The notes: generated by a model from the letters alone, not told the origin. A stretch of 33,251 nucleotides of DNA from Acidobacteriota bacterium (GCA_024763475.1 JANTFM010000006.1:1-33251); one strand, 5' to 3'. Shown: positions 17,236 through 25,967, counted from the stretch's first letter. Made by a program: numbers and translations.

Positions 17236-17259
17236 GAAAGGCGAACTCGGCTCGGCGTT

Positions 17260-18756
17260 CTATTCGTTCCCTTGTCGCGGCTTGTGCCCTTGCCGCGGCG
17301 TGTGCCCGGGCCTCGCCTTGCTCTCGACCGCCGATGTCATCGCCTGCAGGAGCCTCAGTGCCGCATCAGATCCATCGAGCGGGGCACGCAGCCACTTGCG
17401 AAAGACCCCCTTGCCGATGCGCCCCTGCCTCAACCCCAACGCCAGCAGGCGGCCGAGCCAAGAGCCGAACACGCGGACCTTCCTGCGCTCATCGGCTGGG
17501 GAGGCGGGTTCTTCGGCACCGAGAAGCACTCGTTCCCAGCCAGGCTCCTCCTCGAGCGCGGGATCCACAACCATCGCCAGCGCGAACGCCAGCGCCTCGA
17601 CCGCGAGCAGGGACCAGAAGCTCGGGTCGTCCAGCTCAGGCCGCAAGGCCAGCGCCAGGAAACGGCCGCTCTCAAGGGCCAGGGGGCGAACACCCTTGCG
17701 ACCCACGAGAAAGACACCGTCCCGGTGAAGGTAGAGAGCACCTCGCCTCGCAGCTCGATCCCGCAACACGCGAGCCGAGGCCGGCGTCCGGCCAGACTCT
17801 CGCAACCTGCGCAGCACTCGTGCCTTCTCCAGGGGCCCGTAGACCTCGGGCTTGACATCCGCGAGCCAGCGACCTGGCCCCATGCGAAAACGGCGTGGAT
17901 CGATCCCCAGCGCCGCGGCCTCGGCGTCGATCACGCCATGGACCGCAAGGGGCAGATCGATCTCACCCTTCTCGATGATGTCCTCGGCCCAGGAGCGATA
18001 CACGCTGGCGAGGGCGCGCAGCCGCGCACCGGGGGCATGCGCCTGTCGCAGAAGAAGGTCGGGATCTCCCAGATACCAGCCTGGAGCCGCGAGATCCTCG
18101 CGCTCCGGATCGTGCAGGATGCGTACGATCCGAGAGCCAGGATTCAACCTGCGGAGGAGTTCCCGGGGCAAATGCGCCGAAGCCAGATGGGCCTCCCCGA
18201 ACAACACGAGGGCTCGCTCACCCTTCCCCTCCTCAAGGAGGCAGGCGAGGCGCTCGGCGGCGATTCGGTCCCGCAATGCGAGATCGGCACTCCCACCCCG
18301 CGGGGGAATGTCCAGCGCGCGGACGCGTGCGCCACAGCTCTTCGCCACCATCAGCAACTTGCGCAGAACAGGCCAGCTGTAACCCCACTCCTCCTCGAAG
18401 CGAATCCGGCGCCGGAACTCCCGCTGGCCGATCGCTCCTGAGAGGAAGGCGTCGAGGGCCGGCTGATCCCGCGCAAAGACGAACTCGAGACCGAGCAGGC
18501 ACTTCCGCCCACGCCGCGACCAGTCCTCCAGGAACTCGGCGCAACTCCGGGCAGCACTGTCGAGCGGGTGATACTCGCCAACGAGCAGGACATCCGCTCT
18601 GGCCGCGACATCGAGGGCTCGGGCCCTGCAAATCGACCCAAAGCTCGAGCAGGCCAGTTCGCGCTCGTAGCGCCTGACGTAGGGGGATTCCGCTGTCTTG
18701 TCGTAGATGCCGAGCGAACGCCTCAGCTCCTCGGCATCGAGGCAGCCGGTGGCCAG
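17260..18756 (-). CDS. ChaN/TIKI-superfamily protein, apparent CTG start
   Basis: The reading frame is open from the tatA stop at 18760 down to 17260. It carries two conserved Gly-Glu-x-His motifs of the haem-binding-uptake ChaN/TIKI (EreA/TraB-like) superfamily at residues 60-63 and 187-190, counted from a CTG at 18756. The first ATG, GTG or TTG in frame is at 18357, inside the domain, and would lose the first motif. The CTG has AAGGA seven bases upstream, inside the end of tatA. From it the product is 498 residues: N-terminal domain (about 50-330) plus a C-terminal extension with no recognised domain. E. coli-type ChaN relatives bind haem, and some TIKI proteins are metalloproteases. It is the last gene of the kinase-selB-tatA operon. 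Confidence 0.75.
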   Translation of the reverse strand: MATGCLDAEELRRSLGIYDKTAESPYVRRYERELACSSFGSICRARALDVAARADVLLVGEYHPLDSAARSCAEFLEDWSRRGRKCLLGLEFVFARDQPALDAFLSGAIGQREFRRRIRFEEEWGYSWPVLRKLLMVAKSCGARVRALDIPPRGGSADLALRDRIAAERLACLLEEGKGERALVLFGEAHLASAHLPRELLRRLNPGSRIVRILHDPEREDLAAPGWYLGDPDLLLRQAHAPGARLRALASVYRSWAEDIIEKGEIDLPLAVHGVIDAEAAALGIDPRRFRMGPGRWLADVKPEVYGPLEKARVLRRLRESGRTPASARVLRDRAARRGALYLHRDGVFLVGRKGVRPLALESGRFLALALRPELDDPSFWSLLAVEALAFALAMVVDPALEEEPGWERVLLGAEEPASPADERRKVRVFGSWLGRLLALGLRQGRIGKGVFRKWLRAPLDGSDAALRLLQAMTSAVESKARPGHTPRQGHKPRQGNE

Positions 18757-18759
18757 CGT

Positions 18760-18966
18760 CTAGTCCTTCTTCTCGGCACCCGGATCGGAGGCCGAGCTAT
18801 CGTCCTGCATCTGCTTCATTTCGCCCTTGAAGTTCCGTATTCCCTGGCCGAGACCCTTCCCGAGTTCCGGGAGCTTCTTCACACCAAACAACAGAACGAG
18901 AATGGCTGCAAGCCCCGCGAGTTCCCACGGGCTGAGGAATGCAAGTAGTGCAATAGGTGCTGCCAT
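18760..18966 (-). CDS. tatA: Twin-arginine translocase subunit TatA
   Basis: A 68-residue TatA/E-type protein of the Sec-independent export system, which forms the oligomeric pore for folded proteins. It has one N-terminal transmembrane helix, the hinge [11 protein letters not shown], an amphipathic helix ([10 protein letters not shown]) and an acidic tail. The ATG at 18966 has GGAGG upstream, at a rather long distance of about 10 bases; the frame to 19011 adds a non-conserved leader. No tatC is in the window. Its stop is TAG at 18760-18762, and the next gene reads in the same frame. Confidence 0.93.
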   Translation of the reverse strand: MAAPIALLAFLSPWELAGLAAILVLLFGVKKLPELGKGLGQGIRNFKGEMKQMQDDSSASDPGAEKKD

Positions 18967-19047
18967 GGTCTCTAGACCTCCGTGTTGATAACAACCCCTG
19001 CCATTATTCACGAAAAAGCGGGCGAGTCCATGCTCGGAGAGGCCTGA

Positions 19048-20943
19048 CTAGAAGCGCAGGACACGCTCGTTGCCCGCACGGCGCGTGATACCGGCGTCAT
19101 CCAGACGCTCAAGCAGGGGGATGGCGTACTTCCGCGACAATCCAAAGAGCTCCTTGAAGACCGGCACACCCAAGCGGCCTCTCCCGGCTTCGAATTCCCG
19201 GCGCAGCGCATCGACCATCTCCTGCCAGGCTTTCCCGGAGATCCAGCTGTCATCTTTCAGGCGCACAGCGCTCCCGGTACGAACCGCCCAATCAAGCAGC
19301 GCGGAGGACTCCCGCCCCACCTCCGCCTGCCGACGGAGTTCCATCTCTCCGAGCGCCTTGAGACCACTGGCATCGAGAGTGGCGATGAGACGCTCGAGAC
19401 TCTCTTTCTGTGCCGCCTCGAGGGAGGGAGCATGGGTCGACAGACGGACGAGTTCACGATCTGAGTCGATTCTTCCTTCCTCTCGAACGAGATCGAGGTA
19501 CTCACGGAAAAGGGCAAGAGACCAGCCCGGAGCGACCTCGCTCGCAACGCGTAACGGGGGCAGCCCCGGTGAGAGCGGCTGCGCCTCGTGATGCGCCGAC
19601 AGCAAGCTCTCGATACTGCGCCGAAGCGAACGGTCTCCCTCCGCAGACAGAATGCGGTCGCCCCCGATCAGGATGAGATCTCCCGAGAGCGCCTCACGAA
19701 TCTGCGCCGAGTCTGCGCCAACGCGCAGCGCACGCTCACCGAGGGAGAAACCGACCGGCCCGGCCTCTGCGACCAAGATCTCGACGCGTTCGACGGGCCC
19801 GGCCTGGGCAAGGCGCGGCGTGCGCTCCGACCAGGCGGGATCATCCCGGCGCCAGCGCGGCGGATCAATGTCCGCGACCTGCCCGCCGCCGAGCGTCGTG
19901 ATCGGGCTGTAGCGCCGGACGATGAAGCGATCTCCCGGCAGCACCGCAAGAGGCGCCTCGAGGCGCAACTGCGCGGCTCCGTGGGCCCCGGGAGCGAGAT
20001 GTCCCGGATAGGGAAGGCGCAGACGCGCCATGACCTCGGCTGTGCCGAGGTTCACGCGCACGCGCATGCCCTCTTCGAGGCCGACAGGAGCCTCACGAAT
20101 CAGGCGAAGTTCGGCATCGAAGAAGAGGGTTGAGACCCCCCTGCCTCGCGGGACCAGGGACATCCCCCGACCCAGCTCTTCACGGCTGACCCCCTGCAGG
20201 TTGATCGCGACGCGGCGATGCGGCCCCGCGCGATCGACACTCTGACCGTGGACCTGGATCCCCCGGACGCGACCTTCGATATCTCCGGGAACCGCGAGGA
20301 GTGCGTCGCCCACCGCAACGGAGCCACCCTGAAGCGTGCCCGTGATCACCGCACCGAATCCCCGCGCCGCGAAAACCCGATCGATTCCCAGGCGGGGCCA
20401 TGGCCCTTCCGTGCCGCGGACAAGTCCCTCGGCCGCCCGGCAGAGCGCGGCCCGCAAGTCCTCCATACCCTCTCCGCTCACGGGGCTCACACCCACGATC
20501 TCTGCCGACTCGAGGAAGGTCCCGGCCAGGGTCTCCCGCACCTCCTCTTCGGCGAGATCCGCGAACCCCTCTTCCGCCAGATCGATCCGGCTGAGAGCGA
20601 CGACTCCCGCCTTGAGTCCCAGCAAACTGCAGATGGCGAGGTGCTCCCGGGTCTGGGGCATGACCGACTCGTCGGCCGCAATGACGAGCAGCACGAGGTC
20701 GATCCCCGTAGCTCCGGCGAGCATGTTGTGGACGAAACGTTCGTGCCCGGGAACATCGACAAAGGAGAAGGAATGTCCCCCGATCTCCGCATGGGCGAAG
20801 CCGAGGTCGATAGTGATCCCGCGTCGCTTCTCTTCTTCCCAGCGGTCGGGATCGGTGCCCGTCAGCGCCTCCACGAGAGTCGACTTTCCGTGATCCACGT
20901 GGCCTGCCGTCCCGACAACGATGTGATCCAGGGCCTCGGTCAT
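19048..20943 (-). CDS. selB: Selenocysteine-specific elongation factor SelB
   Basis: A full-length 631-residue SelB, the GTPase that delivers selenocysteinyl-tRNA to UGA codons marked by a SECIS element. The G1 motif is Gly-His-Val-Asp-His-Gly-Lys-Ser-Thr (14-22) and G3 is Asp-Val-Pro-Gly-His (63-67). G4 reads Ser-Arg-Ile-Asp rather than the usual Thr/Asn-Lys-x-Asp, a conservative change. EF-Tu-like barrel domains follow, then winged-helix repeats ending in Lys-Glu-Leu-Phe-Gly-Leu-Ser-Arg-Lys-Tyr, the RNA-binding end of SelB. The start overlaps the stop of the upstream kinase gene (ATGA). Neither selA, selD nor a tRNA-Sec gene is visible here, so they must be elsewhere if the system is complete. 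Confidence 0.97.
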   Translation of the reverse strand: MTEALDHIVVGTAGHVDHGKSTLVEALTGTDPDRWEEEKRRGITIDLGFAHAEIGGHSFSFVDVPGHERFVHNMLAGATGIDLVLLVIAADESVMPQTREHLAICSLLGLKAGVVALSRIDLAEEGFADLAEEEVRETLAGTFLESAEIVGVSPVSGEGMEDLRAALCRAAEGLVRGTEGPWPRLGIDRVFAARGFGAVITGTLQGGSVAVGDALLAVPGDIEGRVRGIQVHGQSVDRAGPHRRVAINLQGVSREELGRGMSLVPRGRGVSTLFFDAELRLIREAPVGLEEGMRVRVNLGTAEVMARLRLPYPGHLAPGAHGAAQLRLEAPLAVLPGDRFIVRRYSPITTLGGGQVADIDPPRWRRDDPAWSERTPRLAQAGPVERVEILVAEAGPVGFSLGERALRVGADSAQIREALSGDLILIGGDRILSAEGDRSLRRSIESLLSAHHEAQPLSPGLPPLRVASEVAPGWSLALFREYLDLVREEGRIDSDRELVRLSTHAPSLEAAQKESLERLIATLDASGLKALGEMELRRQAEVGRESSALLDWAVRTGSAVRLKDDSWISGKAWQEMVDALRREFEAGRGRLGVPVFKELFGLSRKYAIPLLERLDDAGITRRAGNERVLRF

Positions 20944-23378
20944 GGAAAGGGATCCGCTCCCAGCTTCGGTGAACAGATCGGAGGCACCGGAGAGCGCGAC
21001 ACGGGAGGAGCGACCCGCAGGCTGTAGGTCTCTGCAACGACGCGCAGGACCTCGCGAAAATCAAAGGGCTTGGCCAGGCAGGGTCGCCCTGCTCTCTTCA
21101 AGACCGAGGACGCTGCCGCAGCTTCGAGATCGCCTGTCGTGAACACGAGGCGGGGAACGAGGTGTGGCGAGTCGCGCTGCAGCTCCTCCAGCAGATTCTC
21201 GCCGCTGACACGCGGCATCTTCAGGTCGGACACGATGACATCCGGCGCATCCCGCAACAGCGTCCCGAGAGCCTCTTCCGCTCCGTGGTAGACCGAGACA
21301 CGCGCTCCGGAATGACCCAGCACTTCGGCGAGGCAATCTGCCACTGCCGGTTCGTCGTCGATCACCATCACGCGCGCGCCACCGAGCGAGGTTGTGACGG
21401 GCAAGACCTCCGGCTCCGCTTCACAGGCGCAGGCCTCCCTCACCTCGGCAACGGGAAGCTCAATCCGGAACACGGCACCGCCGTCCGCCCCGCTCTCGAT
21501 CCGGATCGTGCCTGAATGGTCCTGCACCGTGGAGGCCACCTGGGCAAGTCCCAGGCCGGTCCCCTTGCCCTCGTCCTTGGTCGTGAAGAACGCATCGAAT
21601 ACCTTGACGCGGAGGGCCTCCGGGATGCCAGGACCGCTGTCACCGATGGCGAGGACGATCTTCCCGTCGCCCCCCGGACCGATCTCGACACGAACCTCCC
21701 TTCGTCCGGAGTAGTTTTCCAACGCATGGAGTGCGTTGGTCAGCAAGTTGATCATCACCTGGAGCAGCGCATCCTGGTCTCCCAGCACGGCGGGAGTCTC
21801 CGTGTCGATGCGCAGGGAAGCCTCGATGCTTGCGGTTCGGAAGGGGTAAGCCACCAGCGAAAGAGCACGCTCCGCAATGGCCTTCAGCGAGAGGATCTGG
21901 TGTCCCCCATCCTGGCGGCGCGCCAAGGCCAGCATGTTGTTGACGATCCGGTGGCAGCGCTGGCCTTCCTCGAGGATCGTCTTCATCCATTCTCCCCGGG
22001 TCGGAGAGTCCGGGACGCCGACGCTCATCTGCGCGTAGCCCAGAATCGTCGAGAGCGGGTTGTTCAGCTCGTGCACGACACCGGAAATCAGGGTCCCGAG
22101 CGCGGAAAGCTTCTCTGCCTGGACCAGCTGGCGCTTCTGCCGGAGCATCTCGCTGACGTCGTCCAGAACGAGCAGGACATCGCCCGAGGCATCACGGCCG
22201 GAGATCGCACGACGCAGAGCGGGGACCACCCGGACTTCGAGCGTGCGGCTCCCCTCCGGGAAGAACACCTCCGCGGAGTTGGCCCGCCCTTCACTGGCCT
22301 CGGCGATCATGGGCATCAATTCGACGCTGCCGAGCTTGCGCACGAGCCCCGAGCCCCCCTCGTGCCAGGCGTCCAGCTTCTCGAGGAGTTCGGTCGCCTT
22401 GTGGTTCACGAGGCGAATCTGTCCCCGGCGGGTCAGAAGAGCGACGCCCAGGGGCAATCCCTCAACGGTATCCTTCAGGCGGTTTTCCTCGCGCAGACGC
22501 TCACTCTCCAGCCGGTCAATCGCCATCGAAAGCGACGCATGCACGGCTTCAATCAGCCGGGTCGCGGAGCGGGGCACTCGGCCGGGCCACCCAAGCGCCA
22601 TGCGCACCGCTGAACCGTCCGCAGGTGGTATGACCCAAGACAGCGAATCGGAATCGATGGCTCCCGCCGCAACGGCGGCGGCCTCCTGACCCTTGGCGCT
22701 GTTCGGCCAGGACTCAACGAGCGCGTCCTGTCCCGCTGCCAGTTCGACCACGATAGCGCCCGCGAAGGGCTCGAGGTGCCGGCGCAGCGCGTCGATGGTG
22801 ACCGCGACCGCCTTGGAAGGAGTAGGCACTCGCGATAGCTCGCGAGTCAGTTCGAAGAGTTCCGCGACCTCGGCCGACGAAGAAGACTCTACGCGCTCCC
22901 GGCGCTCCTGGCGGACGAACCGTGCGAGCGTCGGCCCGAGCAGCAAAGCGTCTTCCTCGAGGGAAGCGATCTCATCGGAGCGGAACGAGGCTCCCGTTCT
23001 CGCTACGGTAAGGACGCCGGCGATCTCCGGAAGGAGCGGGAGAGCCAGCACTTGGGCAAGCCCCAGAGAGAAGAGCAGGTCTTCAAAGGCCGTACCCCGG
23101 CCTCCGCCGAGCGCAAGCTGGATCGTGCTCGCCGGGCGAGGACCCGCCGCGACAGGAGGCATCGGCAACGGCAGGAAGGAATTTCCCTCCCGCCGGAAGG
23201 CAGGCCCCACCAAATCGCTCTCGGCCTCGAGGACCGTCACGAGATCCGCATCCACTGCGGTATGGGAGAGCCAGCCGAGGAGCGCGGACGGAAGGTCATC
23301 CGCCGCAAGCAAGACGCGAGCAAGACTCGCCGTCCGGTCCGCAAACCCGTTTGATCTTGAAGAGGATCGACCGCTCAT
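20940..23378 (-). CDS. Hybrid histidine kinase with C-terminal receiver (GAF-PAS-HisKA-HATPase-REC)
   Basis: An 812-residue cytoplasmic hybrid kinase with no membrane segment. Two GAF-like sensory regions (about 15-150 and 165-295) precede a PAS-like region (about 305-410). The HisKA dimerisation helix has the phospho-acceptor His 436 in Val-Val-His-Glu-Leu-Asn-Asn-Pro-Leu. The HATPase domain (about 540-655) has Asn-Ala-Leu and Gly-Asp-Ser-Gly-Pro-Gly-Ile boxes and a Gly-Lys-Gly-Thr-Gly-Leu-Gly-Leu lid. A receiver (about 669-785) carries Asp-Asp, the phospho-acceptor Asp 718 in Val-Ser-Asp-Leu-Lys-Met-Pro, and Lys near the end. The ATG is close to an AAGGA. The stop overlaps the selB start by four bases, so this is the promoter-proximal gene of a signalling-translation-export operon. 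Confidence 0.92.
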   Translation of the reverse strand: MSGRSSSRSNGFADRTASLARVLLAADDLPSALLGWLSHTAVDADLVTVLEAESDLVGPAFRREGNSFLPLPMPPVAAGPRPASTIQLALGGGRGTAFEDLLFSLGLAQVLALPLLPEIAGVLTVARTGASFRSDEIASLEEDALLLGPTLARFVRQERRERVESSSSAEVAELFELTRELSRVPTPSKAVAVTIDALRRHLEPFAGAIVVELAAGQDALVESWPNSAKGQEAAAVAAGAIDSDSLSWVIPPADGSAVRMALGWPGRVPRSATRLIEAVHASLSMAIDRLESERLREENRLKDTVEGLPLGVALLTRRGQIRLVNHKATELLEKLDAWHEGGSGLVRKLGSVELMPMIAEASEGRANSAEVFFPEGSRTLEVRVVPALRRAISGRDASGDVLLVLDDVSEMLRQKRQLVQAEKLSALGTLISGVVHELNNPLSTILGYAQMSVGVPDSPTRGEWMKTILEEGQRCHRIVNNMLALARRQDGGHQILSLKAIAERALSLVAYPFRTASIEASLRIDTETPAVLGDQDALLQVMINLLTNALHALENYSGRREVRVEIGPGGDGKIVLAIGDSGPGIPEALRVKVFDAFFTTKDEGKGTGLGLAQVASTVQDHSGTIRIESGADGGAVFRIELPVAEVREACACEAEPEVLPVTTSLGGARVMVIDDEPAVADCLAEVLGHSGARVSVYHGAEEALGTLLRDAPDVIVSDLKMPRVSGENLLEELQRDSPHLVPRLVFTTGDLEAAAASSVLKRAGRPCLAKPFDFREVLRVVAETYSLRVAPPVSRSPVPPICSPKLGADPFP

Positions 23379-23389
23379 TATTCCTTCTG

Positions 23390-24033
23390 CACGCAGAACA
23401 CCTGCCCAGACCCAATGGCGGAGTTTACACCACGCAAAGCGATCCGAGAACCCCGCCGATGACCCTCCAGCACTGACGGACGAACAACGCCCCGGGCCGA
23501 AATCGAGATCGGAGGGGCCGCTGGGCGCGTCAGCCCGGGTCGATTGGCCGGGCGACGCGGGGCATCAGTCCCCGGAAAGAGGGGGCTCTGGTGGATTGGC
23601 TCGGGGCTTTTTTTGGGCGCTGCTCGCACTCGGCTTCGTGTACCGGAGCCAGGCTCTGCGCAATCTGCTCGGGCCTGGGCGCGAACGGGACAATCGTGTA
23701 GACGGAAGCCACCGTCGCCATCCGCTTGGAGTTGCGCTTCCCACCTCTCGTCAACCCGTGGTATAGCCTGTGCTGCCGCTGCGCGACACCCTTGCGGGTC
23801 GCCGGGAGCAGCTCCAGATGATCCTGGTATCAACCAATCCGGAGATCGCGGCACGCAACCCGTTGTCGGGGACCTATCGCACGCCACGATCGATAAGTCT
23901 GGCAAGACAAGCGTGAGAGTCTACGTTCAGGCTGGAAGCCAGAGGCGAGAGCCACCTTCGCTAACCAGAGATCGAGTTCGATGCTGCCCCACATCAGTGC
24001 GGATGCCACCCGATCCGAGCACAGCGGTCCGTC
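23390..24033. other. Gene-free interval of about 640 bp
   Basis: No reading frame here carries a recognisable domain together with a start and ribosome-binding site. The plus-strand run of seven Ts at 23609-23616 lacks a clear hairpin before it. A minus-strand frame around 23530-23720, and frames over 23770-23900, look like fragments of one or more decayed coding sequences, but I cannot name the family. Confidence 0.4.
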
Positions 24034-24897
24034 TCATGGCGAACTCGCGGTCACACCCCTTGCCGTAGCACTCCTCCTTGCGGAAGCCATCTGAATGCGC
24101 TGGGAGATGCCAGCCTCGTCGAGAGTACGGTAGAGGCGGTTGATGAACAGGGCCAACTCGGCCGTATCGGCCACATCGACCACCGCGGCATCCTGCTGGA
24201 TGGGCTCCATCACCCTATCAACGAGTCTCGCGTATTGTTCATCGCTCGCCATAAGGCGCCGATGTGCTTGCAAACAACTCTTGAGTTCGGGAATACCGAA
24301 ATCGAAGAACGTAACAAGCTGCCGTGAAGGACAGAACCAGAAGATGCGTGCGCATTCGTGGTCCAAGGGAGGAATCGTCACCGACGCGAAGACTCCTGGC
24401 GTGTCCCGAGCATTCGTCTCCACCTCCTCCAAGAACTTCTTGGTCAGGTAATGCTCGGGAACGGCAACCCGTACCGACCCATCGGCTGCTGCCCTCGCGA
24501 CGGCATCGTGAAGCAATCCGAGATCCAGGAATACCTCATATGCGCCCTTACGTACTTCGTACTCGCTCGGGCGAAGACCAAGTTGGGCGACGAGCCGGGC
24601 ACTACCCTCAGCGTAACGCCTCGCAGCATCCGGGTCTTCCGTTCGCAGATGATAGAAAGCTAGCGCTAGCTCGCGGAAGCGGATGAAGAATGCTCGATCC
24701 ACCTCATCAACGTTGTTCGGGTCAAAGCCTGGAAAGGTGAACTCGGGTCGCCAAGGCAAGTCGCCGTCTAGAATAACCCGCCCCTGAAACATCCTACTGA
24801 AGATCGCAGCGTCTTCCGGTTCGAGCATCTCCCTTGCCGAAACCGCGCTGATGAAAACGAGACCGATCAAGCACAGTAGTGTAGAAAATCGGAGCAT
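24034..24897 (-). CDS. Secreted protein of unknown function
   Basis: The ATG at 24897 is preceded by GAGAGGAAG with about 6 bases to the start, and it begins a classic signal peptide (Met-Leu-Arg, a hydrophobic core, cleavage after Ala-Val-Ser-Ala). The longer frame to 24954 would overlap the promoter at 24925-24954. The 287-residue product is predicted to be mostly helical, with three cysteines clustered in two segments (Glu-Cys-Ala-Arg and Trp-Phe-Cys-Pro-Ser, then Ser-Cys-Leu) that could form disulfides. No family is recognised. An unusual 11-bp direct repeat upstream suggests specific regulation. Confidence 0.7.
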   Translation of the reverse strand: MLRFSTLLCLIGLVFISAVSAREMLEPEDAAIFSRMFQGRVILDGDLPWRPEFTFPGFDPNNVDEVDRAFFIRFRELALAFYHLRTEDPDAARRYAEGSARLVAQLGLRPSEYEVRKGAYEVFLDLGLLHDAVARAAADGSVRVAVPEHYLTKKFLEEVETNARDTPGVFASVTIPPLDHECARIFWFCPSRQLVTFFDFGIPELKSCLQAHRRLMASDEQYARLVDRVMEPIQQDAAVVDVADTAELALFINRLYRTLDEAGISQRIQMASARRSATARGVTASSP

Positions 24898-24924
24898 CTT
24901 CTTCCTCTCGTGTGACCAGAGCCT

Positions 24925-24954
24925 AACATAGGGTGGAGCAGGCGCGGACGACAA
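24925..24954 (-). promoter_or_regulatory. Sigma-70 promoter of the 24034-24897 gene
   Basis: On the minus strand TTGTCG (24949-24954, 4/6) and TATGTT (24925-24930, 4/6) are separated by 18 bp. The transcript start is about 20 bases before the ATG at 24897. Confidence 0.5.
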
Positions 24955-24955
24955 G

Positions 24956-24977
24956 ATCTGAACCTAATCTGAACCTA
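24956..24977 (-). promoter_or_regulatory. Two 11-bp direct repeats, operator candidate
   Basis: TAGGTTCAGAT occurs twice without a gap, ending one base before the -35 box at 24949-24954. Tandem 11-bp repeats placed just upstream of -35 are the usual layout for OmpR/PhoB-type activator binding sites. Confidence 0.5.
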
Positions 24978-25033
24978 ACCGAAAACCACGTTGCCGACCC
25001 CCGCGTGACCGTGCCGCACGGCGCGCCGTTTGC

Positions 25034-25651
25034 TCAGTTTGTCCCGATGTGAATAAACAACTCCTGCATTCCAACAGCACCGGCCTCGTAGCAGGCCCCA
25101 TCGAACGCGCCGCAATCCTGCACGCATAGGCCGGAACCGCAGAACACGGACTGTTTCTGACCATCTCGGCACACCGCGCAGTCATGGGACTTACCGCTTC
25201 CAAAGGGAACGGAACTCGGGATCGCACCTGACATTGCGGAAACGACCGCCAGGAGGGGCGCCCTGGGAAGCTCGGCCTGGCGAAAGGCAGCGAGAAGCAG
25301 ATCGTGGAAACCCGATTTATAATACGCCATCGTAATCGACGCATACGTCAACTCCCGGGCGCTCCGCGTCGTAGCAAGATCGATGCTCGCAGTCATGTCC
25401 AAGTAGATCGAAAACGCGGATACTAGCGCGGCAGGAGAACTTTCGAGCCGCATCGCCAATGCCTCCAGCGCGACTTGGGTTGGATACGAACCCGCCTCCC
25501 CGTTGGGAGCAGCAACGAGAAACAGCACCCCAGCCGCGTCAAACCCAATATAGGGAGGCTCAAGGTTCTCGATGCCCGCATCACCCATGACCGGATGCAG
25601 AACGACGGCAAACAGCAGGATCGCAAGAACACAGGTGCATAGCCGTTGCAT
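25034..25651 (-). CDS. Secreted cysteine-rich protein of unknown function
   Basis: The ATG at 25651 has GGAGG about 7 bases upstream and is followed by a signal peptide (Gln-Arg-Leu-Cys, a Leu/Val-rich core, cleavage near Val-Met-Gly or Asp-Ala-Gly). The 205-residue protein has a helical middle and a C-terminal cluster of six cysteines within about 35 residues, starting His-Asp-Cys-Ala-Val-Cys and ending Gly-Ala-Cys-Tyr, which resembles a small disulfide knot or metal site. No known family is recognised. It is divergent from the XRE-TPR regulator at 25968 across a 316-bp operator-rich spacer. Confidence 0.65.
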   Translation of the reverse strand: MQRLCTCVLAILLFAVVLHPVMGDAGIENLEPPYIGFDAAGVLFLVAAPNGEAGSYPTQVALEALAMRLESSPAALVSAFSIYLDMTASIDLATTRSARELTYASITMAYYKSGFHDLLLAAFRQAELPRAPLLAVVSAMSGAIPSSVPFGSGKSHDCAVCRDGQKQSVFCGSGLCVQDCGAFDGACYEAGAVGMQELFIHIGTN

Positions 25652-25746
25652 GGTATTTCCTCCTCGGGATCGCCCAGTTCCGGAACCGCTTCCCAGCGAC
25701 CGACGACCCGTACGCATGCTCAAAGCCTAGGATGCCGTTCGCACAG

Positions 25747-25776
25747 TGAATAGCGTGAATTCGACCTTGCTGACAA
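25747..25776 (-). promoter_or_regulatory. Weak sigma-70 promoter of the cysteine-rich protein gene
   Basis: TTGTCA (25771-25776, 5/6) and TATTCA (25747-25752, 3/6) are 18 bp apart on the minus strand. The leader would be about 90 bases. Low-scoring -10. Confidence 0.3.
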
Positions 25777-25801
25777 GTCCTTAGGCACTCCTGCCTTCTC
25801 C

Positions 25802-25917
25802 ACGATTCACGATTGCGTGAGCCCCCATGCAGTTCTGCATATTCGCACTGCAACCATCGTATAAAACATCGTATAAGAAACGATTTGACATGGAGTTAGC
25901 CAGCGTGGAATGATCGT
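25802..25917. promoter_or_regulatory. Cluster of six ATCGT/ACGAT sites, operator candidate
   Basis: ACGAT occurs at 25802-25806, 25809-25813 and 25880-25884; its complement ATCGT occurs at 25856-25860, 25868-25872 and 25913-25917. CATCGTATAA is directly repeated with a 12-bp step (25855, 25867). The cluster surrounds the promoter of the XRE-TPR regulator and faces the divergent secreted-protein gene, so autoregulation by the XRE protein is plausible. Confidence 0.45.
25885..25914 (+). promoter_or_regulatory. Sigma-70 promoter of the XRE-TPR regulator
   Basis: A perfect TTGACA (25885-25890) is followed after 18 bp by AATGAT (25909-25914, 4/6). The leader to the ATG at 25968 would be about 45 bases. 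Confidence 0.55.
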
Positions 25918-25967
25918 CTTGGCGCAACACGACGTGATCTGTCTGACCGATGGGGAGGGCGTCGAAT

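Larger units (their letters stand above)
16270..17259. other. Gene-poor interval of about 1 kb
   Basis: No convincing protein gene lies between the regulator's stop and the 3' end of the ChaN-like gene. The plus strand is strikingly pyrimidine-rich around 16,850-16,980. The interval holds a terminator-like hairpin (16413-16432), a sigma-54 promoter match (16526-16542), a 34-codon reading frame (16592-16696) and a repeat array (17092-17235). The frames over 16675-17173 on the minus strand look like composition artefacts: Arg/Gly/Ser-rich, no domain, no ribosome-binding site. Confidence 0.6.

Noticed and set aside
23607-23618. Intrinsic terminator at the run of seven Ts
   Set aside because: No stable GC-rich stem directly precedes the T-run.
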